This document shows positions 33,453-43,623 of a stretch of 55,336 nucleotides of DNA, in pieces; position 1 is the first letter of the stretch, and each line of letters starts with the position of its first letter. Made by a program: the position numbers and the translations under genes. The stretch is from Verrucomicrobia bacterium ADurb.Bin006 (GTDB lineage: Bacteria > Verrucomicrobiota > Verrucomicrobiia > Limisphaerales > J093). Location of the stretch: contig MWFF01000180.1 in the NCBI GenBank assembly GCA_002071485.1, forward strand, positions 1 to 55,336, written 5' to 3'. The notes under the pieces were generated by a model, which saw nothing but the letters and a program-made list of their open reading frames with translations, had not been told where the DNA came from and did no database searches.

Positions 33453-35642
33453 GTGGCCATAGCAACCACAACTGTGACGGAAGACCGCCAGACCGTGAAC
33501 TCGCCTCGCCGGCGATACGCGATGGAGCACACCCGAAACATCGGGATCGCGGCTCACATCGACGCCGGCAAGACGACGACCACGGAGCGCATCCTGTTTT
33601 ACACGGGGCTCATTCATCGCATGGGCGACGTCGATGACGGGAACACGGTCACGGACTGGATGGAACAGGAACGCGAGCGCGGAATCACCATTACCTCCGC
33701 TGCCACCACCTGCTACTGGACCCAGAAGTCCGAGGGGATGGTGAAGCTCTTCGACAACGTCCCTCACCGGATCAATGTCATCGACACGCCGGGCCACGTG
33801 GACTTCACGGCGGAAGTCGAGCGGTCCATGCGCGTGCTCGACGGCGCCGTGGCAGTTTTTTGCGGAGTGGCCGGCGTTCAGCCTCAGTCCGAGACCGTCT
33901 GGCGCCAGGCGACCAAGTACCGCGTACCGCGCATCGCCTTCGTCAACAAGATGGATCGGGTGGGTGCGAATTTCGAGAATGCCGTCTGGGAGATGCGCAA
34001 GAAGCTCGGCGCTTACGCATACGCCGTCACGATTCCGATCGGCCAAGAGGACAGCTTCAACGGGGTAATCGACGTCGTGAACCAGAAGGCCGTCCTGTAC
34101 GATGAAACCGACGAGATCGGCTTGCGATACACGGTCACCGAGATTCCCGAGGCGCATCGCGAGCGCGCGGCCATGGCTTTGGCGGAACTGGTTGACGCCG
34201 TGTCCAACAAGGACGACGAGATTGCCGACCTCGTCATCGAGGACCGCCCGATCCCGCCCGATGTCCTCAAGCAGGCGATTCGGCGCTTGACCTGCAAGAT
34301 CGAGTTCGTCCCCGTCCTGTGCGGATCGGCGTTCAAGAAACGGGGGATGCAGCCGCTGGTGGACGCCGTCGTGGATTATCTCCCATCCCCGCTCGATGTT
34401 CCGCCCCCGACCGCGCTGGACCGCAGCGACGCTGACCAGCCGGTGGAGGTGGCCTCTGACGACGATGGTCCGTTTTGCGCCCTGGCTTTCAAGCTGTGGA
34501 CCGATCCGTTTGTGGGCAAGCTTGTTTTCTTCCGTGTTTACAGGGGCCAGATCCGCAAAGGCGACCTGATCTACAACCCGCGGACCCGCAAGCGGGAGCG
34601 CATCAACCGCGTGATGATGATCCAGGCCGACGAGCGGATCGACGTCGAGAGCGTCTATTCCGGCGACATCGCCGCTCTGGTCGGCCTGAAGAACATCATC
34701 ACGGGAGACACCCTGTGCGACGAAGATGCGCAGGTCCTTCTCGAGCCTCCGACGTTCCCGGAGCCGGTGATTTCCATGGCGGTCGAGCCCAAGACCAAGC
34801 TGGACCGCGACAAGATGAGCGAGGGGCTTCAGCGGCTGGCCGAGGAGGACCCGACCTTTCGGGTCTACACGGACAACGAGACCGGCGAACTGATCATCGC
34901 CGGCATGGGTGAATTGCACCTCGATATCATTCGCGACCGGCTCTTCCGCGAGTTCAAGGTGCAGGCCAATGCCGGGGCCCCGCAGATCGCGTACCGCGAG
35001 ACGGTCAGCCGGGCGACGGAGGGCGAAGGCAAATTCATCCGACAGAGTGGCGGGCGCGGGCAGTACGGGCATGCGGTGATCACACTGCGTCCCAACGAAC
35101 GCGGCAAGGGAGTCGAGATCGCCAACGAGATTGTGGGCGGCGCGATTCCCAAGGAATACATTCCGGCAGTGGTGCACGGCTTGGAGGAGGCGATTGCGGG
35201 CGGGGTGCTGGCAGGCTATCGCATGGTGGACCTGAAGATCGCGATTGTGGACGGCACATACCACGAGGTTGACTCCAGCGAACTGGCGTTCAAGATGGCG
35301 GGCATCTTTGCTCTGAAGGACGCCGCGAAGAAGGCCGGCCCGATCCTGCTCGAGCCGATCATGAAAGTGGAATGCACCACGCCCGAGGAATACCAGGGCG
35401 ATTTGCTCGGTGACCTGAATCGGCGCCGCGGCAAGATTGTCAGCATCGAGGCGAAGAACAACGCCACGAGCTTGCACGCCCGCGTGCCGCTGAGCGAGAT
35501 GTTCGGGTACGCCACGGCGATCCGGTCGCTCTCGAAGGGGCGCGCGGCGTACTCGATGGAGCCGCAGTCGTTCGAGCCGGTGCCGGCGAACATCCTGACG
35601 GCGATTTTGGACTCGGCCAAGCCGAAGGCCGCGCGCAGTTGA
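33453..35642 (+). CDS. fusA: Elongation factor G
   Basis: EF-G is the translocation GTPase. It is 729 aa from the chosen GTG. GTP motifs are [15 protein letters not shown] (G1), [15 protein letters not shown] (switch I), [15 protein letters not shown] (G3) and [10 protein letters not shown] (G4); domain IV has the [12 protein letters not shown] segment. Similarity to the common EF-G core begins near [15 protein letters not shown] at the ATG 33522. I use the upstream GTG at 33453 because related proteins seem to have a short leader of the form [12 protein letters not shown]; other in-frame starts are GTG 33474 and 33495. No tuf follows. Confidence 0.97.
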   Translation: MAIATTTVTEDRQTVNSPRRRYAMEHTRNIGIAAHIDAGKTTTTERILFYTGLIHRMGDVDDGNTVTDWMEQERERGITITSAATTCYWTQKSEGMVKLFDNVPHRINVIDTPGHVDFTAEVERSMRVLDGAVAVFCGVAGVQPQSETVWRQATKYRVPRIAFVNKMDRVGANFENAVWEMRKKLGAYAYAVTIPIGQEDSFNGVIDVVNQKAVLYDETDEIGLRYTVTEIPEAHRERAAMALAELVDAVSNKDDEIADLVIEDRPIPPDVLKQAIRRLTCKIEFVPVLCGSAFKKRGMQPLVDAVVDYLPSPLDVPPPTALDRSDADQPVEVASDDDGPFCALAFKLWTDPFVGKLVFFRVYRGQIRKGDLIYNPRTRKRERINRVMMIQADERIDVESVYSGDIAALVGLKNIITGDTLCDEDAQVLLEPPTFPEPVISMAVEPKTKLDRDKMSEGLQRLAEEDPTFRVYTDNETGELIIAGMGELHLDIIRDRLFREFKVQANAGAPQIAYRETVSRATEGEGKFIRQSGGRGQYGHAVITLRPNERGKGVEIANEIVGGAIPKEYIPAVVHGLEEAIAGGVLAGYRMVDLKIAIVDGTYHEVDSSELAFKMAGIFALKDAAKKAGPILLEPIMKVECTTPEEYQGDLLGDLNRRRGKIVSIEAKNNATSLHARVPLSEMFGYATAIRSLSKGRAAYSMEPQSFEPVPANILTAILDSAKPKAARS

Positions 35643-35664
35643 ACTTGAAACGTTTGATCTTTGT

Positions 35665-35973
35665 ATGGCTGCACAACGTATCCGCATCCGCCTCAAAGCG
35701 TACGATCATCGCGTCATTGACCAGTCGGTCCGCGACATCGTGGAGACCGTGAAGCGCACGGGCGCGATGGTGGCCGGACCGATCCCGCTCCCCACGCGCG
35801 TCGAGCGGTTCACGGTCCAGCGCTCGCCCCATGCCGACAAGAAATCGATGGAAACGTTCGAGCAGCGGACGCACAAGCGTCTCCTGGACATTTTGGAGCC
35901 GACCGCCAAGACGGTGGACGAGTTGAAGAAGCTCAACCTGCCCGCGGGGGTGGACATCACGATCAAGATTTAG
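35665..35973 (+). CDS. rpsJ: 30S ribosomal protein S10
   Basis: S10 (102 aa) begins [20 protein letters not shown] and contains [19 protein letters not shown] and [12 protein letters not shown]. It also serves as the NusE antitermination partner. It directly follows fusA (22 bases) because tuf is absent from this place. No Shine-Dalgarno motif is seen. Confidence 0.98.
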   Translation: MAAQRIRIRLKAYDHRVIDQSVRDIVETVKRTGAMVAGPIPLPTRVERFTVQRSPHADKKSMETFEQRTHKRLLDILEPTAKTVDELKKLNLPAGVDITIKI

Positions 35974-35976
35974 GTT

Positions 35977-36708
35977 ATGATTGGTTTGCTCGGAAAGAAA
36001 CTCGGACAGACTCGCGTCTACGACGCGCACGGTAACCTTGTGCCGGTGACCGTCGTGCTGGCAGGACCCAATTGCGTGCTGCAGTGCAAGACGGTCGCGA
36101 CCGACGGCTACGACGCGGTTCAGCTCGGTTTCGATGGGCAAAAGGAGCAGCGGCTCACCAAGGGCCTCCTGGGTCACATCCGTAAACAGGGCGGCACGCC
36201 CGTCCGCCGGATCCGCGAATTCCGCGGATTCTCCCTGGCCGTCAAGCCGGGCGATATCGTCGGGCCCGCCGTTTTCGCCGCGGGCGACTTCGTGGATGCG
36301 ATCGGCATCACCAAGGGCCGCGGGTTCGAGGGCGTGGTCAAGCGCCACAACTTCCGCGGGGGCGACAGCACCCACGGCGCGAAAGGCTGGCACCGACGGC
36401 CCGGCGCGATCGGTCAGCGCCTCTTCCCGGGCACCGTAATGCGCGGCACCCGCATGCCGGGCCACATGGGCCAGGTTCAGAGAACCATTCAGAACCTCGA
36501 GGTGGTCCAGGTGATGGAGGCCGACAACTTGCTTCTGGTCAAGGGCGCCATACCGGGCGCGTGCGGCGACTACGTGGTCATCCGGGAATCCAAGAAGTTT
36601 CCGAAGGCGAAAGCCGAGGAGCGGCGGCAAGCCTTGGCTGCGGCAGCCAAGGCCAAAGAGGCGGCCAAGGCCGAGGGCAAGGCCGGGGCCAAGAGCGGCA
36701 AACGATAA
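35977..36708 (+). CDS. rplC: 50S ribosomal protein L3
   Basis: L3 is an early assembly protein reaching the peptidyl-transferase centre. It is 243 aa, about 30 longer than usual because of a lysine/alanine-rich C-terminal tail (after KKFPKAKAEERRQ). The core has IGLLGKKLGQTRVYD, GRGFEGVVKRHNFRGG and HMGQVQRTIQNLEVV. It starts three bases after rpsJ. Confidence 0.98.
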   Translation: MIGLLGKKLGQTRVYDAHGNLVPVTVVLAGPNCVLQCKTVATDGYDAVQLGFDGQKEQRLTKGLLGHIRKQGGTPVRRIREFRGFSLAVKPGDIVGPAVFAAGDFVDAIGITKGRGFEGVVKRHNFRGGDSTHGAKGWHRRPGAIGQRLFPGTVMRGTRMPGHMGQVQRTIQNLEVVQVMEADNLLLVKGAIPGACGDYVVIRESKKFPKAKAEERRQALAAAAKAKEAAKAEGKAGAKSGKR

Positions 36709-36717
36709 GGCATCGCC

Positions 36718-37338
36718 ATGAGACTGACGATTCAGGACATGCAGGGTCATGCAGCCGGCGAGTTGGAAGTCAGCTTCCCGCTGCCCGAGGGAGGCAAAGG
36801 CGCGCAGGCCGTTCACGACGTGGTGGTTGCGCATCTGGCCAACCGTCGCCAGGGCAACGCCTCGACGAAGACGATGGGCGAAGTCAGTGGAACGGGCCGC
36901 AAGCCGTGGCGCCAGAAAGGGACCGGACGCGCCCGCGCGGGCTCATTCCAGTCGCCTTTGTGGGTTGGAGGCGGCGTTGTGTTCGGTCCCAAGCCGCGGG
37001 CATTTGGCAGAAAGCTCTCCCGCTCGACGAAGTTGGTTGCATTGCGGAAGGCGCTGAGCGAACGGCTGAAGGCCGGAGACGTGGTTCTCGTGGACGGTCT
37101 GACCCTGAACGAGCCCAGAACACGCGAGTTGGTCGGCGTTCTGGCGGCGCTGCAGTTGCAGGGCAGCCTCCTGGTGGTCAGTGAGGGCACGGACAAGAAC
37201 CTCTTGCTGGCATCGAGGAACCTCCCGAAGGTTGAAGTCACGACCGGGAGCAACCTGAACACCTACCAGGTGCTGCGCTACGACAAACTCCTTTTCACCC
37301 GCCTCGCATTCGAGCAGGTCGAGCAACGTTTGAAGTAA
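36718..37338 (+). CDS. rplD: 50S ribosomal protein L4
   Basis: L4 (206 aa) lines the exit tunnel. The loop [20 protein letters not shown] with [16 protein letters not shown] is the tunnel extension. In E. coli L4 also represses the S10 operon, but whether that holds here is unknown. It follows rplC by nine bases and ends one base before rplW. Confidence 0.97.
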   Translation: MRLTIQDMQGHAAGELEVSFPLPEGGKGAQAVHDVVVAHLANRRQGNASTKTMGEVSGTGRKPWRQKGTGRARAGSFQSPLWVGGGVVFGPKPRAFGRKLSRSTKLVALRKALSERLKAGDVVLVDGLTLNEPRTRELVGVLAALQLQGSLLVVSEGTDKNLLLASRNLPKVEVTTGSNLNTYQVLRYDKLLFTRLAFEQVEQRLK

Positions 37339-37339
37339 C

Positions 37340-37621
37340 ATGAGCCCCTTCGAGATCATCAAAACAGCTCGTCTCACCGAGAAGGGCAGTATCCAGTCCG
37401 ACCGCTGTAACCAGTACACGGTGGTCGCCGACCCTCGTGCGAGCAAGACCCAGATCCGTCGGGCGGTGACGGAGTTGTTCAAGGTGAAGGTTGTCGGCAT
37501 TCAGACACTGAACGTTCGTGGCAAGGCGCGGCGCCAACGCACACACCAGGCGGGGCGATCGCCCAGCTGGAAGAAGGCCATCGTCACCCTGAAGAAGGGC
37601 GACAAGATTGTGCTGACGTAA
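37340..37621 (+). CDS. rplW: 50S ribosomal protein L23
   Basis: L23 (93 aa) sits at the tunnel exit and docks trigger factor and SRP. It contains IIKTARLTEKG, YTVVADPRASKTQIRRAVTE and FKVKVVGIQTLNVRGKARR. It starts one base after the rplD stop, which suggests coupled translation. Confidence 0.96.
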   Translation: MSPFEIIKTARLTEKGSIQSDRCNQYTVVADPRASKTQIRRAVTELFKVKVVGIQTLNVRGKARRQRTHQAGRSPSWKKAIVTLKKGDKIVLT

Positions 37622-37630
37622 GGATTGGTT

Positions 37631-38485
37631 ATGCCTGTCAAAACATTTCGACCCTTAACCCCGTCGACCCGCTACGCGACGGTGGCGGATTATCGGGAAA
37701 TCACCAAGACCAAGCCAGAGAAGCGCCTGGTCGTCACGCGGAAGAAGACCGGGGGACGGAACTGCTATGGCCGGATCACAGCCCGAGGCATAGGCAGGGG
37801 CCACAAGCAGAAGATTCGGCTCGTGGATTTCAAGCGGAGCAAACGCGGTGTGGCAGCCACCGTCGAGGCCATCGAGTACGACCCGATCCGCAGCGCGCGT
37901 TTGGCGCTGGTGAAGTATGCGGATGGGGAGAAGCGCTACATCGTCGCCCCAAACGGGCTCAAGGTGGGCGCCCAGGTTGTGTCCGGACCCGACGCCGCTC
38001 CTGAGGTTGGCAACAGCCTGCCGCTCAGATCGATTCCAGTCGGGCTGCCAATCCATGCGATCGAGCTCGTGCCCGGGCGCGGTGCCCAGTTGGTGCGCTC
38101 GGCCGGAGGCGAGGCGTCCGTCATGTCCCGCGATCAAGGCTACGCCCTGGTGCGGCTGCCGTCGGGCGAGATTCGCCGGATTCACGAGGCGTGCTACGCC
38201 ACGATCGGCCAGGTGGGAAACCTCGACCACGAAAATATCGTGTTGGGCAAGGCGGGGCGATCCTGCCACCGCGGGCGCCGCCCGATCACCCGGGGTGTCG
38301 CGCGCAATCCGATCGATCATCCCAACGGCGGTGGGGCCGGCAAGTCCAAGAGCGGCGGCGGGTGGCAGCAACTGACGTCGCCGTGGGGGCTCCTGGCCAA
38401 GGGATACAAGACGCGCGTTCGCAGCAAGTACTCGAACCGGTTCATTCTGGTCCGCCGCGATGGCCGCCCGATGAAGCTCAAGTAA
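37631..38485 (+). CDS. rplB: 50S ribosomal protein L2
   Basis: L2 (284 aa) supports the peptidyl-transferase centre. Family segments are [48 protein letters not shown] and the C-terminal [15 protein letters not shown] with the conserved histidine. The ATG at 37631 has AAGGA upstream; the frame's TTG at 37625 is two codons earlier and is not needed. Confidence 0.98.
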   Translation: MPVKTFRPLTPSTRYATVADYREITKTKPEKRLVVTRKKTGGRNCYGRITARGIGRGHKQKIRLVDFKRSKRGVAATVEAIEYDPIRSARLALVKYADGEKRYIVAPNGLKVGAQVVSGPDAAPEVGNSLPLRSIPVGLPIHAIELVPGRGAQLVRSAGGEASVMSRDQGYALVRLPSGEIRRIHEACYATIGQVGNLDHENIVLGKAGRSCHRGRRPITRGVARNPIDHPNGGGAGKSKSGGGWQQLTSPWGLLAKGYKTRVRSKYSNRFILVRRDGRPMKLK

Positions 38486-38498
38486 CCTGAGATTTTTT

Positions 38499-38780
38499 AT
38501 GGGACGTTCGATCAAAAAAGGCCCGTTTATCGACCATCACTTGATGGAGAAGATTGTGAAGGCCAAGGACGCGAAGTCGAAGGCGCCGATCAAGACCTGG
38601 TCGCGTCGATCGACGATCACGCCCGAGTTTGTCGGGCTGACGTTCAACGTGCACAATGGGAAGATTTTCAGCCCGGTGTTTGTCACCGAGAATATGGTCG
38701 GGCATCGGCTTGGGGAGTTTTCTCCGACGCGTGTGTTCCGGAAGCACGGCGCGCACACGGCGAAAGCGGAAGCCAAGTAG
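38499..38780 (+). CDS. rpsS: 30S ribosomal protein S19
   Basis: S19 (93 aa) lies in the 30S head near the A-site finger. It contains [34 protein letters not shown] and [18 protein letters not shown]. It is preceded by a run of Ts (GATTTTTTATG) with no Shine-Dalgarno motif. Confidence 0.97.
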   Translation: MGRSIKKGPFIDHHLMEKIVKAKDAKSKAPIKTWSRRSTITPEFVGLTFNVHNGKIFSPVFVTENMVGHRLGEFSPTRVFRKHGAHTAKAEAK

Positions 38781-38791
38781 GGAGCAGACAT

Positions 38792-39124
38792 ATGGAAGTT
38801 CACGCCATCACCCGGAACGTGCGCATGTCCCCGCAGAAGATGCGGGAGGTTGTGCGGCAAATCCAAGGCATGCCGGCCGAGCGGGCCATGGCGGTGCTCG
38901 CGGTGGTCCCCCGCAAGTCGGCGCGGCTGGTCGCCAAGACCCTCAAGTCCGCCATTGCGAACGCCGAGAACAACAAGAACCTCAAGACTGGGACCTTGCG
39001 TGTGAAAGAGGCCGTTGCGGGCCGGGCGGGGATACTCCGGAGGTTCACGCCCAAGGCGCGAGGTTCCCCCGGACCGGTCCTCAAACGCAATTGTCACATC
39101 AAGATCGTCCTGTCGGACCATTAA
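38792..39124 (+). CDS. rplV: 50S ribosomal protein L22
   Basis: L22 (110 aa) lines the exit tunnel opposite L4. It contains [48 protein letters not shown] and the tunnel hairpin [20 protein letters not shown] precedes the ATG. Confidence 0.97.
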   Translation: MEVHAITRNVRMSPQKMREVVRQIQGMPAERAMAVLAVVPRKSARLVAKTLKSAIANAENNKNLKTGTLRVKEAVAGRAGILRRFTPKARGSPGPVLKRNCHIKIVLSDH

Positions 39125-39128
39125 CATT

Positions 39129-39803
39129 ATGGGCCAGAAGACAAATCCTGTCGGTTTGCGCATTGCGGTCTCGAAAGACTGGCTGTCCAAGTGGTATGCC
39201 GGCAAGAAGGAGTTCGGCCGGCTGCTGGTCGAGGACAAAACCATTCGCGGCATTCTCAAAAAGAAACTCGAATCCGCCGCCGTGCCGAGAATCCAAATCG
39301 AGCGGGCGGCGAACCGGTGTCGCGTCACCATCTACACGGCCCGTCCGGGTGTGGTCATTGGCCGCAAGGGGGCCGAGATCGACAAGCTAAAAGAGGACCT
39401 GAGCCGCCTGACGGGCAAGGAAATCTACGTCGATATCCAGGAGATCAAGGATCCCGATCTGGACGCCCAGTTGGTGGCTGAGAACGTCGCGCTGCAGTTG
39501 GAGCGCCGCATCTCGTTCCGCCGGGCCATGAAGAAGGCGGTGCAGACCGCCATGGACAAGGGGGCGGACGGCATCAAGATTCGCTGCGCCGGGCGCCTGG
39601 GCGGGGCCGAGTTGGCGCGGACCGAATCGTATCATGAGGGCCGCGTTCCGCTGCACACCTTGCGGGCCAAGATCGGATACGGATTTGCAGAGGCCAACAC
39701 GATGTATGGCAAGCTGGGTGTCAAGTGCTGGATCTGCCGGGGGGAAATGAAGGTCGAGAAACGCCCCGCGACGGTCGCGGCGGCCAGCGAACGGGTGATC
39801 TGA
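39129..39803 (+). CDS. rpsC: 30S ribosomal protein S3
   Basis: S3 (224 aa) forms part of the mRNA entry channel. It contains [18 protein letters not shown], a KH domain with [20 protein letters not shown], and the C-terminal domain with [20 protein letters not shown]. The start at MGQKTNP is four bases after rplV; the frame extends upstream inside rplV but only as overlap. No Shine-Dalgarno motif is seen. Confidence 0.98.
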   Translation: MGQKTNPVGLRIAVSKDWLSKWYAGKKEFGRLLVEDKTIRGILKKKLESAAVPRIQIERAANRCRVTIYTARPGVVIGRKGAEIDKLKEDLSRLTGKEIYVDIQEIKDPDLDAQLVAENVALQLERRISFRRAMKKAVQTAMDKGADGIKIRCAGRLGGAELARTESYHEGRVPLHTLRAKIGYGFAEANTMYGKLGVKCWICRGEMKVEKRPATVAAASERVI

Positions 39804-39815
39804 GGAGGATTTGAT

Positions 39816-40235
39816 ATGCCGATGATGCCTGCCCGAGTCAAGTACCGCAAACAACAGCGTGGAAACCGCAGGGGGTTGGCCACGCGCGGGAACGCCGTGG
39901 CGTACGGAGAATATGGACTGCAAGCGCTCGAGCGCTGCTGGCTGGACACCAAACAGATCGAGGCGGCCCGCGTCGCCATCAGCCGCTTCATGAAGCGGCG
40001 GGGCAAGATGTGGATTCGGGTCTTTCCCGACAAGCCGATCACCAAGAAACCGCTCGAGGTTCGCATGGGCACGGGCAAGGGCGCCGTGGAATCGTGGGTC
40101 GCCGTGATCAAGCCGGCCGCGGTGTTGTTCGAAGTGGACGGTGTGCCGGAGGCTGTGGCGCGCGAGTCGCTGCGTCTGGCCGCCACCAAGCTGCCGATCC
40201 AGACCAAGTTCATTTCCCGGCACCGGCTGGGGTAG
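39816..40235 (+). CDS. rplP: 50S ribosomal protein L16
   Basis: L16 (139 aa) is near the A site of the 50S subunit. It contains [40 protein letters not shown] and [22 protein letters not shown] gives one of the strongest ribosome sites in the cluster. Confidence 0.97.
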   Translation: MPMMPARVKYRKQQRGNRRGLATRGNAVAYGEYGLQALERCWLDTKQIEAARVAISRFMKRRGKMWIRVFPDKPITKKPLEVRMGTGKGAVESWVAVIKPAAVLFEVDGVPEAVARESLRLAATKLPIQTKFISRHRLG

Positions 40236-40251
40236 CAGGAGCGCTTTGACC

Positions 40252-40449
40252 ATGAAGATGTCTGAGTTGAAGGAGAAAACGGCGGTCGAATTGGCAGCGT
40301 TGAGCCGGGACTTGCGTCAAGACCTGTTCAACCTGCACCTCCAGAAGGCGAGCAGCCAACTGGAGAAACCGGCCCGGCTGCGGACGCTCCGCCGCGACAT
40401 TGCGCGCGTGGAGACGCAACTGACAGCCTTGAAAAAGAAGTCAGCGTAA
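40252..40449 (+). CDS. rpmC: 50S ribosomal protein L29
   Basis: L29 (65 aa) is a two-helix protein at the tunnel exit. It contains MKMSELKEKTAVELAALSRD, LRQDLFNLHLQKASSQL and LRTLRRDIARVETQL. The frame extends into rplP, but the ATG at 40252 is the family start. Confidence 0.96.
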   Translation: MKMSELKEKTAVELAALSRDLRQDLFNLHLQKASSQLEKPARLRTLRRDIARVETQLTALKKKSA

Positions 40450-40459
40450 GTGGGGATGT

Positions 40460-40765
40460 ATGCCTGAGACGAGTGCCAGTCGGAATCATCGGAAAGAGCG
40501 CGTGGGCCAGGTCATCGGCAACCGGATGGCCAAGACAATCGTCGTGCGCGTCGAGCGCCGCATTCGCCATCCGCGTTTCAAGAAAGTGCTCACCCGCTTC
40601 AAGAAACTGTACGCGCACGACGAACAGAGCGCGGCCCGGTTGGGCGACCGTGTGCGGATTGCCGAGACCCGGCCGCTGTCCAAACTCAAAAACTGGCGCC
40701 TGGTGGAAATCCTGGACCGCCACGAGCCGATCGAACCCGGCGCGGGTTCGGCGGCTGAAGTGTGA
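40460..40765 (+). CDS. rpsQ: 30S ribosomal protein S17
   Basis: S17 (101 aa) is an OB-fold primary rRNA binder. It contains RKERVGQVIGNRMAKTIVVR, KKLYAHDEQSAARLGDRVRI and ETRPLSKLKNWRLVEIL. It is somewhat longer than the usual 80-90 aa owing to extra residues at both ends. Confidence 0.96.
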   Translation: MPETSASRNHRKERVGQVIGNRMAKTIVVRVERRIRHPRFKKVLTRFKKLYAHDEQSAARLGDRVRIAETRPLSKLKNWRLVEILDRHEPIEPGAGSAAEV

Positions 40766-40771
40766 GGTGTT

Positions 40772-41137
40772 ATGCTGCAAGTACGTTCCATTCTCGAAGT
40801 GGCCGACAATTCCGGAGCGCGACGGGCCGCCGCCATCGGCGTGCTCGGCCGCAACCAGCGCTATGCGCGGGTCGGCGATGTCATCAAAGCCCATGTCAAG
40901 GAAGCCACTCCCGATGGGACGGTGAAGAAGGGAGAGGTTGTCGAGGCGGTCGTGGTGCGCACCCGCAAGGCCATTCACCGCAGCGACGGCTCCTACCTCC
41001 GCTTCGACAGCAACGCCATTGTGATCATCGACAAGGAGCAAAACCCGCGCGGGACCCGCATCTTCGGGCCGGTGGCCCGCGAGTTGCGCGACCGCAAGTT
41101 CATGAAGATCATCTCCCTGGCCCCCGAGGTCATCTAG
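40772..41137 (+). CDS. rplN: 50S ribosomal protein L14
   Basis: L14 (121 aa) forms an intersubunit bridge. It contains [40 protein letters not shown] and [20 protein letters not shown]. It starts six bases after rpsQ. Confidence 0.97.
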   Translation: MLQVRSILEVADNSGARRAAAIGVLGRNQRYARVGDVIKAHVKEATPDGTVKKGEVVEAVVVRTRKAIHRSDGSYLRFDSNAIVIIDKEQNPRGTRIFGPVARELRDRKFMKIISLAPEVI

Positions 41138-41142
41138 CGATT

Positions 41143-41415
41143 ATGCAACGATTTCACGTCAAGCGGGGCGATCAGGTGACGGTGATCGCCGGAACGGAGA
41201 AGGGCAAGCAGGGCAAAGTGATCGCCGTGCTGCCCCGCAAGCAGCGGGTGATCGTTGAAGGGATCAAGATCATCAAACGCCATACCCGCAAGAGTCAACA
41301 GCATCCCGAAGGGGCCATCGTCAAGCGGGAAGGGTCCCTGCACATCTCGAATGTGATGCGCCGCGATGTGTTCGAGGCCCGGGCCGCCAAGCGGACGGCC
41401 GGTTCGGCCGCCTGA
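41143..41415 (+). CDS. rplX: 50S ribosomal protein L24
   Basis: L24 (90 aa) is a KOW-domain assembly initiator. It contains KRGDQVTVIAGTEKGKQGKV and VIVEGIKIIKRHTRKSQQHP. The ATG at 41143 lies five bases after the rplN stop; the frame extends back through rplN only as overlap. No Shine-Dalgarno motif is seen. Confidence 0.96.
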   Translation: MQRFHVKRGDQVTVIAGTEKGKQGKVIAVLPRKQRVIVEGIKIIKRHTRKSQQHPEGAIVKREGSLHISNVMRRDVFEARAAKRTAGSAA

Positions 41416-41423
41416 GACCAGCC

Positions 41424-41969
41424 ATGAAGCCAAGACTGCAACAGAAATACATGGACGAAGTGCGCCCGGCGCTGCAGCAGAAGCGCGCGTACATCAATGC
41501 CCACCAGATCCCCCGGATGGTGAAGATCGTCATCCACATGGGTGTCAGCTCCGCGCTGGAGAAGACCGCCATCGATGACGCCGCCAAGGATCTCGGATCG
41601 ATCACCGGACGCAAACCGGTGATCGACAAGTCGCGCAAGAGCGTCGCGAACTTCAAGCTGCGGCAGGGCCAGCCCATCGGATGCCACGTCACTCTCCGCC
41701 GCGAGGTGATGTACGAGTTTTTCGATCGCCTGGTGTCTACAGCCCTGCCCCGCATTCGGGATTTCCGCGGCTTGACGCCGCGGGCGTTTGACGGACGGGG
41801 CAACTACTCGTTGGGTCTGGATGACCAGACCATTTTTCCGGAGATCGATCTCGATAAGATCAAGCGGCATCAGGGGATGGACGTCACGATCGTGACCACT
41901 GCGCAGACCGATGCCGAGGCGCTTGAGCTGCTGAAACTGATGGGAATGCCGTTTGCGGAAGGAAAATGA
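41424..41969 (+). CDS. rplE: 50S ribosomal protein L5
   Basis: L5 (181 aa) binds 5S rRNA and contacts the P-site tRNA. It contains [40 protein letters not shown] and [20 protein letters not shown]. It ends one base before the rpsN start codon. Confidence 0.97.
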   Translation: MKPRLQQKYMDEVRPALQQKRAYINAHQIPRMVKIVIHMGVSSALEKTAIDDAAKDLGSITGRKPVIDKSRKSVANFKLRQGQPIGCHVTLRREVMYEFFDRLVSTALPRIRDFRGLTPRAFDGRGNYSLGLDDQTIFPEIDLDKIKRHQGMDVTIVTTAQTDAEALELLKLMGMPFAEGK

Positions 41970-41970
41970 T

Positions 41971-42240
41971 ATGTCGAAACTCGCCTGGATTGAGCGTGAC
42001 AAACGGAAGCGGGCCGCTGTGAAAAAGCACGCGGCGCTGCGGGCCGAACTCAAGGCCAAGAAGGACTACGCCGCCCTGGCACAACTGCCGCGCGATGCCA
42101 GTCCCACCCGCGTCGTCAACCGCTGCAAGGTGACCGGGCGCCGGCACGCCCACCTCCGCAAGTTCGGTGTCTCGCGCTTGACATTCCGCGAAATGGCCCT
42201 TGCAGGCCTCATCCCCGGCGTCACCAAAGCCAGCTGGTAA
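41971..42240 (+). CDS. rpsN: 30S ribosomal protein S14 (zinc-free type)
   Basis: S14 (89 aa) is of the longer, zinc-independent class, with no CxxC pairs. It has [20 protein letters not shown] and the conserved end [20 protein letters not shown]. The ATG at 41971 is one base after the rplE stop; an in-frame ATG at 41953 lies inside rplE. Confidence 0.96.
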   Translation: MSKLAWIERDKRKRAAVKKHAALRAELKAKKDYAALAQLPRDASPTRVVNRCKVTGRRHAHLRKFGVSRLTFREMALAGLIPGVTKASW

Positions 42241-42244
42241 GCGT

Positions 42245-42631
42245 ATGACTGATCCCATCGCCGATTTGCTCACCCGCATCCGCAACGCGAACCACGCGCT
42301 GCTGCCGGCTGTCGAGATGCCGCACTCCGCCCTTAAGGAGAGCATCGCCCGTTTGCTCAAACAGGAAGGATACCTCGCCGATTATTCCGCCGAGGGAACG
42401 ACCGTCAAGAAACTCAAGCTCAAGCTCAAGTACCAGGGCCGCAAGGGCGTCATCGAGGGATTGCGCCGGGTAAGCACGCCCGGGCTAAGGCGCTATGTGG
42501 GCGCGAGCGAGATTCCGCGCGTCCTGGGTGGGATGGGGATTGCGATCCTCTCGACGCCTCGAGGCGTGCTGACGGGGACCGAGGCGCGCCGGCAGAACGT
42601 CGGCGGCGAGGTGTTGTGTTACGTTTGGTAG
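42245..42631 (+). CDS. rpsH: 30S ribosomal protein S8
   Basis: S8 (128 aa) is a primary 16S rRNA binder. It contains TDPIADLLTRIRNANHALLP, VIEGLRRVSTPGLRRYVG and MGIAILSTPRGVLTGTEAR. The ATG at 42245 follows rpsN by four bases. In E. coli S8 represses the spc operon; that is not tested here. Confidence 0.97.
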   Translation: MTDPIADLLTRIRNANHALLPAVEMPHSALKESIARLLKQEGYLADYSAEGTTVKKLKLKLKYQGRKGVIEGLRRVSTPGLRRYVGASEIPRVLGGMGIAILSTPRGVLTGTEARRQNVGGEVLCYVW

Positions 42632-42643
42632 AGCGAGGTTTTT

Positions 42644-43180
42644 ATGTCAAGGATTGGCCGTTTACCCGTGGTGGTGCCTCCGAAGGTGAAGGTGGAGGTC
42701 CAGGGGCGCACGCTCCAAGTCGAGGGACCGAAAGGCAAACTGCACGTCGAGTTGCCGCCGCGAACCCGGGTGGCCCTCGAAGGCGCCCAGATCAAGGTGT
42801 CGCGCGATGGCGAGGACGCCGCGGCCAAGGCCCTGCACGGATTGAGCCGGTCCCTCATCCAAAACGCGGTCCAGGGCGTCCACGAGGGCTACGTCAAGAA
42901 ACTCGAAATCCACGGAGTCGGTTTCAAAGCGGCAGTGCAGGGCAAGCAGATCAACATGACGCTGGGCTACTCGCACCAGATCAATTACCCTTTGCCCGAG
43001 CAGATCAAGGTCACCGTCGACGAGAACACCAAGATCACGATCGAAGGCCCCGACAAACAAGTGGTCGGCCAGGTGGCATCCGAACTGCGCGGGTTCTACC
43101 CGCCCGAGCCTTACAAGGGCAAGGGAATCCGGTACGCCGGCGAGAAGATCGTCCGCAAGGAAGGCAAGACCGTCCAGTAA
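42644..43180 (+). CDS. rplF: 50S ribosomal protein L6
   Basis: L6 (178 aa) lies beside the GTPase centre. It contains SRIGRLPVVVPPKVKVEV, VEGPKGKLHVELPPRTRVAL and the C-terminal motif YPPEPYKGKGIRYAGEKIV. CGAGG precedes the ATG. Confidence 0.98.
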   Translation: MSRIGRLPVVVPPKVKVEVQGRTLQVEGPKGKLHVELPPRTRVALEGAQIKVSRDGEDAAAKALHGLSRSLIQNAVQGVHEGYVKKLEIHGVGFKAAVQGKQINMTLGYSHQINYPLPEQIKVTVDENTKITIEGPDKQVVGQVASELRGFYPPEPYKGKGIRYAGEKIVRKEGKTVQ

Positions 43181-43237
43181 ACGCCGCTCGGGAACTGACG
43201 GAAGCTGCACGGCTTAAACAGATGGGGCTCGCAGAGC

Positions 43238-43603
43238 ATGAGAATCGAAAAGAAACAGCAACTTGAGAAACGCCGCCGGCGCCGGATGCGCCAGCGCGTG
43301 ACCGGCACCGCCGCCCGCCCCCGCATGAGCGTGCGGTTCTCCGGCCAGCACGTCTACGTGCAGTTCATCGACGACGAGAATCGTGTCACCCTGGCGGCAA
43401 CCTCGACACGCGCCAAAGGGTTGCCCGAAGGCGGCCCCTGGAAGGCGAATGTGGACAGTGCCAAGCGGCTGGGCGCCGTCGCGGCCGAGGTGGCCAAGGC
43501 GCGCGGGATCAGCCAGGTCGTGTTCGATCGCAGCGGGGCGCGCTACCATGGCAAGGTCAAGGCCCTGGCCGACGCGGCGCGCGAAGGCGGATTGCAGTTC
43601 TAA
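43238..43603 (+). CDS. rplR: 50S ribosomal protein L18
   Basis: L18 (121 aa) binds 5S rRNA with L5. It contains [40 protein letters not shown] and [19 protein letters not shown]. The 57-base gap before it is the largest in this part of the cluster and holds no visible structure. Confidence 0.97.
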   Translation: MRIEKKQQLEKRRRRRMRQRVTGTAARPRMSVRFSGQHVYVQFIDDENRVTLAATSTRAKGLPEGGPWKANVDSAKRLGAVAAEVAKARGISQVVFDRSGARYHGKVKALADAAREGGLQF

Positions 43604-43623
43604 ACCATCGAAGGAGACCTATT